The notes below the pieces were generated by a model. That model had not been told where the DNA came from. It searched no databases and saw only the letters and a program-made list of their open reading frames with translations. A program made the position numbers and the translations under genes. 33,754 bases of DNA from Methanosphaera sp. (GTDB taxonomy: Archaea; Methanobacteriota; Methanobacteria; Methanobacteriales; Methanobacteriaceae): contig NZ_JALEKL010000012.1 of the NCBI RefSeq assembly GCF_022768985.1, positions 59,479 through 93,232 on the forward strand, in the 5' to 3' direction. This document shows, one piece after another, positions 1 through 9,090 of this stretch (position 1 is the stretch's first letter; every line of letters starts with the position of its first letter).

Positions 1-359
1 TTTATATCTGGTTTTTCATCATCACTACTTTCTTCATCATCATCTGTATTTGTTGTTTCATCTGTTGTTTCATCAGGTTGTGTTTGTATTTCATCTATAT
101 TTTCATCTTCATCTTCTTTTTTATTAAGATCTAATGAATATATGTGAATTTTCTTTGATCTTATTTTAAGTTCTATATTTAGTATTTTTTCTTTGATGTT
201 AAATTCAAGTTCCAGTAGTAGATAGTTAATTTTTATATTTCCATCATATTCTAAATTCTGATTTTTAAATGAGACATACATATGCATATTTGAAAATATT
301 AACAAAAATAGAGCTACTATTAGAATAAATAAAAATACAACTAATAATTTAAATAACAT
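1..359 (-). CDS. DUF2953-like membrane-anchored protein, partial (C-terminus beyond window)
   Basis: An open minus-strand frame begins at ATG 357-359 and runs without a stop to the window edge, giving about 119 residues. Residues 1-23 form one hydrophobic segment (MLFKLLVVFLFILIVALFLL), probably a membrane anchor or uncleaved signal. A beta-rich, lysine-rich stretch follows, then from about residue 82 a very acidic low-complexity region of Asp, Glu and Thr. The likely ribosome-binding site is TAGGGA, 11 nt upstream. The gene lies just downstream of a GerW/YtfJ-family gene on the same strand. In Bacillus, ytfI (DUF2953) neighbours ytfJ, and this neighbourhood plus the N-terminal layout is why I suggest DUF2953. 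The acidic stretch may be a linker before a C-terminal domain lying outside the window. Family assignment is an inference; that it is coding is well supported by frame and start. Confidence 0.6.
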   Translation of the reverse strand, partial: MLFKLLVVFLFILIVALFLLIFSNMHMYVSFKNQNLEYDGNIKINYLLLELEFNIKEKILNIELKIRSKKIHIYSLDLNKKEDEDENIDEIQTQPDETTDETTNTDDDEESSDDEKPDI

Positions 360-465
360 ACATATCAAAGTCCCTAAAATATTATAATTATTTCATAATT
401 CATGCATGAAATAATTTAAAAAAAAAGTTACTATTTAAATAAAAAATAAAAAAAAAGAGTTAAAT

Positions 466-906
466 TTACTCTTCTTTAATTTTAGTTTTTATATCATCAA
501 TGTCAACATCAACATCATCTTCATCATCATCTGAAGATTTTCCTTTACAACATTTTGATGATTTAACTGATGCAAGTTTATCTCCCACTGTTTTTCCAAC
601 ATTATATATTACATCATCAAGTGCATTTTTACCAACAACAGGTAATATTTCAACACCACCAGGTCCTTCTACATCTTTATGAATTACAACAAAAGCTATA
701 GGATCAATACTTGCTCCTCCACCAGCTCCAGCTTTTTCATCGTTATCTTCACTACTTCCAACACCTACTGCAAATGCAAGAGCAGTTTTTGAAATAGGAA
801 TTAATACTTTTGTTTCAGTTTCAATAGCCTCACCAATAATACAATTTGCACTCATCACATTATTTATCTGAGATATTGTTTTTTCAATTGATTCATTAAA
901 ATCCAT
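466..906 (-). CDS. GerW/YtfJ family protein
   Basis: A protein of 146 residues. The central motif AGAGGGASIDPIAFVVIH is the glycine-rich signature of the GerW (YtfJ, COG3874) family. In Bacillus YtfJ is linked to spores; the family also occurs in non-sporulating bacteria and in methanogens, where its role is unknown. The N-terminal half (about residues 1-50) is predicted helix then strand. The C-terminus is unusual: a Cys-Cys pair in a basic patch (KSSKCCKGK) followed by a run of Asp/Glu residues. The start ATG 904-906 is preceded by GGGTGAAA at good spacing. The downstream gene on the same strand is DUF2953-like, a pairing also known from Bacilli, so the two probably act together at the membrane. 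The 3' side is an A/T-rich tract that could terminate transcription. Function is not known and none is claimed. Confidence 0.85.
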   Translation of the reverse strand: MDFNESIEKTISQINNVMSANCIIGEAIETETKVLIPISKTALAFAVGVGSSEDNDEKAGAGGGASIDPIAFVVIHKDVEGPGGVEILPVVGKNALDDVIYNVGKTVGDKLASVKSSKCCKGKSSDDDEDDVDVDIDDIKTKIKEE

Positions 907-1167
907 TTAATTTCACCCATGTAATTTTAGTTATTTTTAATTTAATTTATTAAAATTAATATCTAGATAATATTTTTTAATTAGTTTCTATTTATTATTT
1001 TATATAATATTTTAATAAAAAAAAAGAGAATTAGAAGTAATTATATTATTAATTTTTTCATGTATCTTATCTTAAAAAAATATGATTATCTAAATATTTA
1101 ATCATAAAATATAAATATTATTAATAAAATATAGAATAATAGCTTTTAGAAGAAAATATATATTTCT
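907..1167. other. AT-rich intergenic region, divergent promoters
   Basis: No coding frame is supported. The region separates the minus-strand GerW gene from the plus-strand tRNA pair and must hold promoters for both. Several TATA-like stretches occur, for example AAATATAAATATT near 1106-1118 and AATAAAATATAG near 1124-1136, upstream of tRNA-Val. In such AT-rich DNA I cannot choose one with confidence. Confidence 0.4.
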
Positions 1168-1239
1168 GGGCCGGTGGTCTAGGGGTATGATACCTCCTTG
1201 ACATGGAGGTGATCACGAGTTCGAATCTCGTTCGGCCCA
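1168..1239 (+). tRNA. tRNA-Val(GAC)
   Basis: A full cloverleaf can be folded by eye. Acceptor stem 1168-1174 (GGGCCGG) pairs with 1232-1238 (TCGGCCC), with one G-U pair. The anticodon stem CCTCC/GGAGG encloses the loop TTGACAT, giving anticodon GAC at 1200-1202 (valine). The T-arm ACGAG-TTCGAAT-CTCGT is at 1215-1231. The discriminator is A1239 and CCA is not encoded. No intron. It lies 36 nt before tRNA-Phe and is probably co-transcribed with it. Confidence 0.97.
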
Positions 1240-1273
1240 TTAGAATAAAATTCTAAAAAATATCTTTTTTTAA

Positions 1274-1348
<75 letters not shown>

Positions 1349-1475
1349 TTAAACCCAAATTTAATTACTAATTTTTCAAAAAAATAATAATTTTACTAAT
1401 TTTAATTTAATAATAAATTTAATCTACCTAATTTTTCAAGAAGATAATATATTTTAAAAAAAAGAATTCTATATT

Positions 1476-1500
1476 AAAAAAAAAATATTTAAGGTGGTGA
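1476..1500 (-). terminator. C-tract plus T-run behind the zinc-ribbon membrane gene
   Basis: Reading the minus strand after the stop codon at 1520, one finds TTCACCACCTTAAATA and then nine T. No strong hairpin is visible. Archaeal termination commonly uses T-runs; the preceding CACCACC recurs behind elp3. Functional assignment is inferred. Confidence 0.45.
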
Positions 1501-1519
1501 ATTATTTTTTTCATATCTT

Positions 1520-2287
1520 TTAGAAGTTTAGAAGTTTATTTAGTTTATGTACTATAAATTCTCCTATAACTCCACCGATTCCTGTTAGCACTGCACAAAG
1601 TAACATGGATATAAATCCATAGAGAATATTTCCTGACATAAACATTATTGCAAGTCCTATTAATAGTCCTATTGCAACTGCTAGTTTAAATGAACTTTTA
1701 TAGCTCATTGATGGTAGAACAAACACTGCAAATATTCCAGATAAAAGCAGTGATGCTACAACTACTATTGATAGTGATGTCATATTCTGTGTTGCAAATG
1801 CCATTATTGCCTCAGTTGTTTCTGGCATTGGTGTATTTCCAAGTACCATACTTACACCTATCATTGAGAAAAATAGGAAATCAATAAATCCTATAAATAA
1901 TGATATTATGTAAAAGATTATTCTACCAGGACCTGATAGGCTTGCCTGTGCATTTTGTCCTGGTGTTATTATTTTTATGTTCTGTGCATTTTGCATACTT
2001 TGATTGTATCTTTTTACACTATCTTCATCAAGTTTTAATGCAAAATCTGTTGATCCACAATATAGACATGCACCTGTTTGTCGTGGATTTTCTGATTTAC
2101 AGGATTTACATACTTTTTCATATGAAACTTCTGGCATTTCAATTCCACTTAGTAGAAATTTTAGTTCTGTTTCATCTTTTGCAAATTTTAACATATGTCC
2201 ACAATTTTGACATTTATCAAAGTTTAATGGTGCATATGCATTTACTTTGATGAAATGTTTACAATTTTGACATACTACATAACTCAT
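1520..2287 (-). CDS. Zinc-ribbon membrane protein of unknown function
   Basis: A protein of 255 residues from ATG 2285-2287; a TTG three codons upstream is possible but neither start has a convincing ribosome-binding site. The N-terminus holds two zinc-ribbon-like modules: C6/C9 with C26/C29, and C60/C63 with C74/C77, all CxxC pairs. A short hydrophilic linker follows. The second half has about four membrane segments, near residues 122-150, 170-195, 200-222 and 224-250, rich in Gly, Met and Ile. It resembles the many archaeal proteins that join cytoplasmic zinc ribbons to a membrane bundle, for which no reaction is known. It is the last minus-strand gene after the MiaB-like gene (gap about 90 bp), so it may be separately transcribed. 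I do not recognise a named family. Confidence 0.8.
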   Translation of the reverse strand: MSYVVCQNCKHFIKVNAYAPLNFDKCQNCGHMLKFAKDETELKFLLSGIEMPEVSYEKVCKSCKSENPRQTGACLYCGSTDFALKLDEDSVKRYNQSMQNAQNIKIITPGQNAQASLSGPGRIIFYIISLFIGFIDFLFFSMIGVSMVLGNTPMPETTEAIMAFATQNMTSLSIVVVASLLLSGIFAVFVLPSMSYKSSFKLAVAIGLLIGLAIMFMSGNILYGFISMLLCAVLTGIGGVIGEFIVHKLNKLLNF

Positions 2288-2376
2288 TTTAATCAAATCT
2301 TTTCATTTTTTTATATTTTTTTTTATTATATTTTTAGTTTCAGTATTATTTATATTAACATATTTATATAAATACT

Positions 2377-3663
2377 TTATTCTATTAATCTTGCAAGAAG
2401 ATATGTTCTATTTGCTTCAATTATTTCTACATCCACAAATGTTCCAAGCTCTACTTCTTCTTTAATAATTACATTCTTATATGAATCAGTATATCCAACA
2501 TATCCACCTGATGATCCTTCATCAATAACTAAAACCCTACATTTTAATCCAACATAGCTTTTATTATCCTCAAGCATTACTTTATCTTTTAAGTCATTTA
2601 CCCTGTGGGATCTATCCTTCATTGTTTTATGATCAATTTCTTTAAGTTTTGTTGACTCAGCACCAGGTCTGTGCATATACTTAGAAATATGAATAATATC
2701 AGGCTTAATATCATCAATTAAATCAAGAGTTTGAATGAAATCTTCCTCTGTTTCTGTAGGATATCCAACAATAATATCAGTTGCAAAAGATAAACTTGGA
2801 ATTTCACTTTTAAATTTATTTAAAATATCATAATACTCATCAAGTGTATGAAGACGATTCATCTCAGTAAGTACCTTATCACTACCTGTTTGAATTGGAA
2901 GATGAATAAAGTTATAAATCTTTTCATTGTTTTTAAAAGCATCAATTACTCCATCAAGATTATTTTTAAGACTCTTTGGATGCATCATACCAACACGAAT
3001 ACGGAAATCACCATCAATTGCTGCAACACGATTTAATAAATCAGCAAATGATTCACCACTATCAAGACCAAAACATGCAGTATCTTGTGCTGTTATTTGA
3101 AGTTCACGAGCACCATTTTCAACTGCTTCTTTTGCTTCTTCAACAATTGCATCAATAGGATAACTTACAAGAGCACCACGTGCAACTCTTGTACAACAGA
3201 ACCTACATGAACCATTACATCCTTCACAAATCTGGAGAATATGAATAAATTCATTGTTAGATTTAATATTTGCACCCGCTTTTATAATATTAGTCTTACC
3301 ATATTCATGTACAACTTCATCATTTAATGCTTTTTTAACAACATAGTCGATCTTATCAACCTTATGAGGACCAATCCAGCAGTTATCACCAGCAAATTTA
3401 TTTAGTCTTTGGCTGTCAACTTCAACCATACATCCACCAACAATAAGCTTCTTATCAGGATAATTCTTTTTAATCTTATCAATCTTTGTAATCATCTTCT
3501 GTTCTGTTGGAAGCTTTACATAACATGTATTTAATATAATAACATCACAATCTTCAAGATTATCAACAATTTCATAGCCCTGCTCTTGTAATATTTTTGT
3601 CATTATATTTGTATCTGCCTTATTGAATGTACATCCATGTGTTTCTAAATAAATTTTTTTCAT
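2377..3663 (-). CDS. tRNA (N6-threonylcarbamoyladenosine-C2)-methylthiotransferase, MiaB-like radical SAM enzyme
   Basis: A protein of 428 residues with the complete methylthiotransferase layout. The N-terminal UPF0004 domain carries cluster cysteines C11, C47 and C78 (THGC, LNTC, VGGC). The radical SAM domain carries CxxxCxxC at C149, C153 and C156. A C-terminal TRAM domain occupies about residues 365-428. The family of archaeal and eukaryotic CDKAL1-like enzymes (e-MtaB) converts t6A to ms2t6A at position 37 of tRNAs reading ANN codons, using two 4Fe-4S clusters and SAM. The archaeal context and lack of a bacterial RimO C-terminus favour this over MiaB or RimO. The ATG at 3663 follows GGGAT. 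The gene is 28 bp downstream of the COG1326 gene and is probably part of the mptG-hacB operon, without an obvious pathway link. Confidence 0.92.
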   Translation of the reverse strand: MKKIYLETHGCTFNKADTNIMTKILQEQGYEIVDNLEDCDVIILNTCYVKLPTEQKMITKIDKIKKNYPDKKLIVGGCMVEVDSQRLNKFAGDNCWIGPHKVDKIDYVVKKALNDEVVHEYGKTNIIKAGANIKSNNEFIHILQICEGCNGSCRFCCTRVARGALVSYPIDAIVEEAKEAVENGARELQITAQDTACFGLDSGESFADLLNRVAAIDGDFRIRVGMMHPKSLKNNLDGVIDAFKNNEKIYNFIHLPIQTGSDKVLTEMNRLHTLDEYYDILNKFKSEIPSLSFATDIIVGYPTETEEDFIQTLDLIDDIKPDIIHISKYMHRPGAESTKLKEIDHKTMKDRSHRVNDLKDKVMLEDNKSYVGLKCRVLVIDEGSSGGYVGYTDSYKNVIIKEEVELGTFVDVEIIEANRTYLLARLIE

Positions 3664-3691
3664 TTTAATCCCAAGTTAAATTATTAAATAA

Positions 3692-4330
3692 TTATTTTCT
3701 ATCTTTATCTTTTATTGTTGTTTTAATAACATACTCTGATAAATCATATTTAACTTTTGATTTATCTTTAGCTGGAAGAAGTCTTCCATAAACTCTTTTA
3801 ATAACCTTAGCATATGCATATCCTTTTCTCATATTACGTTCAAGTGTTTTAAATGCATATACCTGGAACTTAAGACCATTAACTTCTCCAATATCACCTA
3901 TTGAAAAGATAAAGTCACGTTCAACTTCAATTTTATGTGAAAGTACTGTTCCATGATTGTCAATACTAAGTCCAATACGTGCAAGAGTATCAAGTGATTT
4001 TACCCATATTGTTTTTATATCAACAACAGGACATTCAAATACACGTTTTTCTTCATTGTTTTCAATAGATGTAACTTCAACATCTTTATTGTCAATATAG
4101 AGAAGTGTTCCAACTTCAAGATATTCATCAGAATATAATTCTACTTCACTTTTCCATGATCTTTCAAATTCACTGATAATTACACGTACATTAATAGGAT
4201 GTACTTCTTCTTCTGCTGTTGTATTGTAGATGTGATCACAATTATCACATTTTACAAGTAATTGTCTTGTTTTTTTACCTTTTGATTTTATTATCTCATA
4301 TTCATCATAGCCACATACAGGACATGTCAT
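3692..4330 (-). CDS. Archaeal zinc-finger protein, COG1326/HVO_0476 family
   Basis: A protein of 212 residues. The N-terminal zinc ribbon is C3-x2-C6 (TCPVCGYDEY) with a second CDNC pair at about residues 28-31. The rest is beta-rich and basic toward the C-terminus. This matches the uncharacterised archaeal Zn-finger family COG1326 (HVO_0476). Its start codon lies one base after the stop of the upstream hacB-like gene (TAAGATG), and its ribosome-binding site GGAGG sits inside the end of that gene, so the two are translationally coupled. Function is unknown; a nucleic-acid-binding role is only suggested by the ribbon. Confidence 0.85.
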   Translation of the reverse strand: MTCPVCGYDEYEIIKSKGKKTRQLLVKCDNCDHIYNTTAEEEVHPINVRVIISEFERSWKSEVELYSDEYLEVGTLLYIDNKDVEVTSIENNEEKRVFECPVVDIKTIWVKSLDTLARIGLSIDNHGTVLSHKIEVERDFIFSIGDIGEVNGLKFQVYAFKTLERNMRKGYAYAKVIKRVYGRLLPAKDKSKVKYDLSEYVIKTTIKDKDRK

Positions 4331-4331
4331 C

Positions 4332-4835
4332 TTATTTTTCCTCCTTATTTTTAAGGTATTGATTTACAACTCCACCACATTCTAAAATATCCATCATCAT
4401 ATCATCAAGTGGTTGTATTTCAAATGTTTCAGATGTTGTTTTATTTGTTATAATTCCTTCATCAAATTTAATTTCAAGAACATCTCCAGCATCAGCCTTA
4501 ATATCTGCAACTATTACTGGAAGTCCAATATTTACTGCATTTCTATAAAAGATTCTTGCAAATGATTTTGCAATTACAGCAGATACTCCAGCAGCTTTTA
4601 TTGCAACAGGTGCTTGTTCACGTGATGATCCACATCCAAAGTTCCAACCTGCAACAATAATATCACCTTCTGATACATTAGATGAAAAATCAGGATCTTC
4701 AGCTTCCATTACATGGTCTGCAAGATCTTGAGCATCAAATGTTCTAAGATATCTTCCTGCTATAATTACATCTGTATCTATACAATCACGAAATGTCCAT
4801 ACTTTTGCATCATCTATATTATCCATAAGCTTCAT
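4332..4835 (-). CDS. hacB: Homoaconitase / 3-isopropylmalate dehydratase small subunit
   Basis: A protein of 167 residues, the swivel domain of an aconitase-family hydro-lyase. The motif [11 protein letters not shown] (about 67-77) is the conserved substrate-binding loop of the small subunit. The specificity loop reads YLRT (Y29-T32). In Methanocaldococcus jannaschii the YLRT loop with its arginine is found in the homoaconitase small subunit, while isopropylmalate isomerase has YLVY or similar. So the likely role is the cis-homoaconitate steps of 2-oxosuberate formation for coenzyme B, possibly with leucine biosynthesis as well. The large subunit is not in the window. ATG 4835 has GAGAGGT at ideal spacing. 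It lies 19 bp after mptG and couples to the COG1326 gene. Confidence 0.88.
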   Translation of the reverse strand: MKLMDNIDDAKVWTFRDCIDTDVIIAGRYLRTFDAQDLADHVMEAEDPDFSSNVSEGDIIVAGWNFGCGSSREQAPVAIKAAGVSAVIAKSFARIFYRNAVNIGLPVIVADIKADAGDVLEIKFDEGIITNKTTSETFEIQPLDDMMMDILECGGVVNQYLKNKEEK

Positions 4836-4854
4836 ACCTCTCTATTAAATTCTT

Positions 4855-5832
4855 TTATTTTTTTATTTTTGATCCATAATTTTTTGCTTTTGTAATTGTT
4901 ACTTCTGCCTTATTATCCATTAAATCTAGAATTTCATGCTTTAATGATTTTGCATTACTATCAACAATTCCAAAACATGTAGGTCCAAATGAACTCATAC
5001 CTGCTGCATTAATTCCATTATCATGCATATAGTTGATAATACTGTGTATTTCACTAGATTGAAGATCTTTTTCTATCTTTTTAAATCCTCTATTTTGTAT
5101 CTGACTTATTGCCTCACCTAACATGTCTAGGTCATGTTCAACAATTGATGGCATAAGCTTCATTAGTGTAATGTGTGAAATTGACTCAACATCACTCTTT
5201 GCAATTGGCGTATATTGTTTAAATATATTAACTTCACTACTTCCACTACTTCCCTGTGAAATATTAGGTGTTATAAGAAGTATATCCCAATCTTCTGGAA
5301 AATCATACCTGGCAATTAATGGTGGTGGTGCAACTTTTGATGCTGATGATGGAAGAAATTCAGATTTCATATCACTTTTATGACCACCATCAATTATAAA
5401 TCCACCTTTATCAAATGCATATACTCCAACACCACTTGTTCCTCCACGACCTACAACTGATGCTTGTGTGTATGTATCAAGATCAATATCATTTATCTCA
5501 GATACAAGTTTTGCTGTTGAAAGTGCAAGTTGTGTTCCAAGTCCAAGTCCATGATGTATTGGATATATCTTTTTAATATTAAATGTATATGTATTATCTA
5601 TACCAAGATAGTTTTTCATCTTCTCATATGCATCTATTATTTTCTTTTCATATTCATCTTCCATGACATATTTATCACTGCATACTACATTTGTCTGTGT
5701 ATTATTTTCAATACATTCAATTATAAGTGATGGATCCTTTAGTGTTAATCCTATTCCACCATCTATACGTCCTTCTGATCCATTAAGATCAATTAATGAT
5801 AAATGTAATCTTGCAGAAGTTTCTATTTCCAT
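4855..5832 (-). CDS. mptG: Beta-ribofuranosylaminobenzene 5'-phosphate synthase
   Basis: A protein of 325 residues of the GHMP-kinase superfamily. It begins METSARLHLSLIDLNG-like (seen as EIETSARLHLSLIDLN) and carries the loop HHGLGLGTQLALSTA and the segment GRGGTSGVGVYAF, both typical of archaeal RFAP synthase. This enzyme condenses p-hydroxybenzoate or p-aminobenzoate with PRPP, releasing CO2 and pyrophosphate. It is the committed step of the arene part of methanopterin, the C1 carrier of methanogenesis. It acts in the cytosol. Length is normal. It heads a tightly spaced minus-strand group with hacB and COG1326, so two methanogen coenzyme genes (methanopterin and probably coenzyme B) share a transcript. 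The upstream gap to elp3 is about 200 bp and holds its promoter. Confidence 0.95.
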   Translation of the reverse strand: MEIETSARLHLSLIDLNGSEGRIDGGIGLTLKDPSLIIECIENNTQTNVVCSDKYVMEDEYEKKIIDAYEKMKNYLGIDNTYTFNIKKIYPIHHGLGLGTQLALSTAKLVSEINDIDLDTYTQASVVGRGGTSGVGVYAFDKGGFIIDGGHKSDMKSEFLPSSASKVAPPPLIARYDFPEDWDILLITPNISQGSSGSSEVNIFKQYTPIAKSDVESISHITLMKLMPSIVEHDLDMLGEAISQIQNRGFKKIEKDLQSSEIHSIINYMHDNGINAAGMSSFGPTCFGIVDSNAKSLKHEILDLMDNKAEVTITKAKNYGSKIKK

Positions 5833-5988
5833 AATAAATTCAACCTAAAATTATAATTTGGTATAAAATGAGAAAAACTATCCTTAATTTTTTTATACTA
5901 TTTTTAATATCTATAAATAATACTATTTATTTTTTTTATATAAAAAATAATTAAAAAAGAATAAATAACTACTCACTAAAAGAAGTGT

Positions 5989-6010
5989 AAAAAAAAGTTA
6001 TGGGGTGGTG
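5989..6010 (-). terminator. C-tract plus T-run behind elp3
   Basis: On the minus strand 18 nt after the elp3 stop one reads CACCACCCCATAACTTTTTTTT. It has the same CACCACC core as the element at 1493-1500. No clear hairpin. Likely transcript 3' end, by inference. Confidence 0.5.
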
Positions 6011-6028
6011 AAAAAAATAATATCTTCA

Positions 6029-7675
6029 TTAGATATTTTTAGACATGTAAGGTCCATCTTTTTCATATCCAAACTTACGGTAGTAGTTACGTACACCAAT
6101 ACCACTTATTATTGACATTTTATCTTTTCCAAATTCATCTTTTGCAATCATTTCTGCTTCAGCTAGTAGTTTTGCACCATATCCCTGGTGTTGCCAGAGT
6201 TTATCATCATTTTGTCCAATTTTTTGCATCTGTCCATAAACATGAAGTTCACGTATAAGTGATGTTGTTGGCGTAATTTCAGGACGGAATGCATTTTTTG
6301 ATGGTATTCTTAGTCTTGTAAATCCTATAAGAATATCATTTGATGTATCTTCAACTGATAGGAATATTTCACGTCCTCCCACTGCCTTGTAATCTTCACG
6401 CAGTAGTTCAATACTATCAAAGTCTACATCAATTCCCTGTGATTTTTTATGTCCTACTTCACGACATCGTATACACTGACAGTGAATATCTTCCTCATCA
6501 AGTCTGTTATATACAAGTTCTCCAAGATTTGATTTTTTAACACCAGCATTAATTAGTGTTGCTGGAATATCTCTTTGAATTCTCATTGTACGTACCCATT
6601 TTGGAAGTATTTTTTTAACCTCTACAATTAAATCAACAGCTTCCTCTGATGTGTATGGTTCATATTCACCACGCTGCCACATATCATAGAATTCAGACCC
6701 TTCCGTAATTAGACATGGATATATTTTAAGCATGTCAGGTGAAAATGCTTCCTCATTAAAGAGTCTTTTAAACATGCGTATATCACTGCTTTTTGATGAT
6801 GATAGTCCTGGCATCATATGCATTGCAACTTTTATTGCACTATCACGTAGTGCTTGGTTTGCTTCAATTACATCACTAATTTTATGTCCACGATCTACAC
6901 GTTTATAGATGTGATTGTATAGTGTTTGTACTCCAAGTTCTACACGTGTTACACCAAAGTTAAGCATACGATTTACATCTTCAACTTTTGAAAAATCAGG
7001 TCTTGTTTCAAATGTTAATCCTACACAACGTACCTTACTTGACTCATTCATCTTTTGTACATCATCTATGTATTTAAAATCAGTAGGTGGTATTATTTCA
7101 ATTTCACGCTGATTTTTAGGTATGGATGCTGCAACTGCTTCAAAGTCATTCATTGCACGTAGTGCCTGTGTTACAAACCATTCCTGGTAGTCAAGACATC
7201 TTGATGCAAATGTTCCTCCCATAATAATAAGTTCTACTTTATCTATTGAATGTCCAATATTACGTAACTGGTAGAGTCTGTTAAATGTCTGAATATATGG
7301 GTGGAAGTTAAACATACGTGCACGCAATGCTGCAGGTTCCTCTCCTGTATAGCTTGGTGGTGCTATACTACTTTCAGGACAGTATTTACATCGTCCATGT
7401 GGACATTTATGAGGATGACACATTATAGCAACAATTGCAACTCCTGATATTGTACGTGTTGGTTTTTTCATTAGTAGTGGTCTTACAATTTCAAGTTCAT
7501 CATCGTTTGCATACTGTAGTATTTTTGAATTACTCATAAAACCTGCAAGTTTCATATCACGACATGTTTGTATTTTTAGTTTTTCTAGTTGTTTTTTTGT
7601 TGTTATATTATTTGCTATAGCTTCATCTATAATATGACGACAAGCTTCTTTTGTTTTTATATCATCTTGTTGCAT
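6029..7675 (-). CDS. elp3: Elp3 tRNA uridine-34 carboxymethylation enzyme (radical SAM + GNAT)
   Basis: A protein of 548 residues. The radical SAM domain has the Elp3-type cluster motif C86-x9-C96-x2-C99 ([14 protein letters not shown]). The C-terminal part, about 390-548, is a GNAT acetyltransferase domain, with the glycine-rich stretch [13 protein letters not shown] and an ending [17 protein letters not shown]-like (seen as [18 protein letters not shown]). A zinc-site CIRCREVG lies between the domains. Elp3 makes the cm5 group on wobble uridine of tRNAs from acetyl-CoA and SAM; archaea carry Elp3 without the other Elongator subunits. The start ATG 7675 follows GGGAGGAT. Upstream and downstream gaps suggest a single-gene transcript with its own terminator at 5989-6010. 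Length is normal and no key residue is missing. Confidence 0.96.
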   Translation of the reverse strand: MQQDDIKTKEACRHIIDEAIANNITTKKQLEKLKIQTCRDMKLAGFMSNSKILQYANDDELEIVRPLLMKKPTRTISGVAIVAIMCHPHKCPHGRCKYCPESSIAPPSYTGEEPAALRARMFNFHPYIQTFNRLYQLRNIGHSIDKVELIIMGGTFASRCLDYQEWFVTQALRAMNDFEAVAASIPKNQREIEIIPPTDFKYIDDVQKMNESSKVRCVGLTFETRPDFSKVEDVNRMLNFGVTRVELGVQTLYNHIYKRVDRGHKISDVIEANQALRDSAIKVAMHMMPGLSSSKSSDIRMFKRLFNEEAFSPDMLKIYPCLITEGSEFYDMWQRGEYEPYTSEEAVDLIVEVKKILPKWVRTMRIQRDIPATLINAGVKKSNLGELVYNRLDEEDIHCQCIRCREVGHKKSQGIDVDFDSIELLREDYKAVGGREIFLSVEDTSNDILIGFTRLRIPSKNAFRPEITPTTSLIRELHVYGQMQKIGQNDDKLWQHQGYGAKLLAEAEMIAKDEFGKDKMSIISGIGVRNYYRKFGYEKDGPYMSKNI

Positions 7676-7786
7676 TGTATGCTAATCCTCCCATAAAACT
7701 ATGTTAATTTAAATAAAACTATTAAATATGTAGTAGTTTTTCTATGTAAAATAATTATTAAAAAATTTGTTAAATAAAAAAATTAT

Positions 7787-7826
7787 AAAAAAGGGGGTTA
7801 AAAAATTGTTGAATGTTACCTCATTC
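7787..7826 (-). terminator. Small hairpin, C5 tract and T-runs behind the aminotransferase gene
   Basis: After the stop at 7835 the minus strand has a 5-bp stem GAATG/CATTC (7811-7815 with 7822-7826), then TTTTTTAACCCCCTTTTTT. The CCCCC tract is at 7793-7797 followed by six T at 7787-7792. This is a good archaeal terminator candidate. Confidence 0.55.
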
Positions 7827-7834
7827 CCTTCTCT

Positions 7835-9007
7835 TTATTGTTGTACTTTAATACCTTTTTGTTTTTGTACTGCTTCTATGGAGTTTTTAAATTCTTTTCT
7901 AAATTCCATAACTTCTTCTGTTGGAATTGAATAACTTATACGTACATATCTATCTCCATATAATTTACTTGTATAGTTTCCTTCACGTATGAAGATATTT
8001 TTCTCTTTAAGCATATAATTTGAAAGATCTACAGGATCAACACCAGTTCCTGAAATATCAATAATTGTCATGTTTGCCTCTGATGGATATACAGGCATAA
8101 ATGCTCCTGGTGTTTCATCAACAGCTTCCTTGATAAGTTCCTGATTTCTGAAACATGTCTGTTTTATTTCATCAATCCATTGATCTTTACTTTTAAGTCC
8201 TGCAATAGCTGCATCTTGAGCAAGTATGTTTGTACCAAGATCATTTATTACACTTGATCTCATATCTTCAATTCTTTCTGGTGTACTAATTACAGCACCA
8301 ATTCTTAGTCCTGCCATACCAAATATTTTTGAGAAACTGAAAACTGTTATTGTATTTTCTGGTGCATATTTTGCAACAAGTGTATGTGATTTTGCAAAGT
8401 CACGATATGTAATATCATGAAGTACAATAAGATCGTTTTCTATTGCAATTTCTGCAATTTCCTTAATTTCTTCTTCTGAATATCCTGCACCTGTTGGATT
8501 TAATGGGTCAATGAGAATTACAAGTTTTGAGTTTTCATCGATATTTTCACGTATAAGTTGACCTGTTAGTTTATATCCATGTTCATCTGAATATATTGGT
8601 ACTTCTTTTACATGATCTCCAAAACGGTTACAGAAATTGTTAATTATCAGATAGCCTGGATCTGATGCAATTGTATTTTCATTACATTTAAGAGTTGTAC
8701 TTATTGCAAGATATAATGATTCTGTAGCACTTGCTGTTATTTGAATATCATAAATATCACTTGATAAATCAAGATCTTTAAGTACTAACTCTTTAAGTTC
8801 TGGAAATCCTTCAGGTGGTGGATATTTACAATAATTTCTTTTACGTGCACCTTCAACTAGTGCATCTTCTATATCTTTTACATGTTGTAGATGGTTTGTA
8901 TTTTGTCCCATCCATATTAAATCATCACGTCTATATAAGTAATTAAAATATTCATTTACTGAGTCAAATCCTTCAGGAACTCTTTTTTCCTTCTTTTTAT
9001 ATACCAT
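7835..9007 (-). CDS. PLP-dependent class I/II aminotransferase
   Basis: A protein of 390 residues, fold type I. PLP contacts can be seen: N170 in DPLNPTG, D198-x2-Y201 in HDITYRD, and the Schiff-base lysine K227 in SFSKIFGMAGLRIGA, with R235 for phosphate. The C-terminal RISYSIP gives the usual arginine for the substrate carboxylate. Relatives in Methanobacteriales are annotated as aspartate or aromatic aminotransferases; the substrate cannot be read from the sequence. ATG 9007 follows AGGAGTGA at good spacing. It is flanked by elp3 and radB with no functional link evident and is probably transcribed alone, ending at the C-tract terminator at 7787-7826. Confidence 0.88.
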   Translation of the reverse strand: MVYKKKEKRVPEGFDSVNEYFNYLYRRDDLIWMGQNTNHLQHVKDIEDALVEGARKRNYCKYPPPEGFPELKELVLKDLDLSSDIYDIQITASATESLYLAISTTLKCNENTIASDPGYLIINNFCNRFGDHVKEVPIYSDEHGYKLTGQLIRENIDENSKLVILIDPLNPTGAGYSEEEIKEIAEIAIENDLIVLHDITYRDFAKSHTLVAKYAPENTITVFSFSKIFGMAGLRIGAVISTPERIEDMRSSVINDLGTNILAQDAAIAGLKSKDQWIDEIKQTCFRNQELIKEAVDETPGAFMPVYPSEANMTIIDISGTGVDPVDLSNYMLKEKNIFIREGNYTSKLYGDRYVRISYSIPTEEVMEFRKEFKNSIEAVQKQKGIKVQQ

Positions 9008-9090
9008 ATTATCTTCACTCCTATAATTAATTTAGAATACAACTATTTAATTGTTTTTGTTTGTATTTATTAAAACATTCATTACATCTA

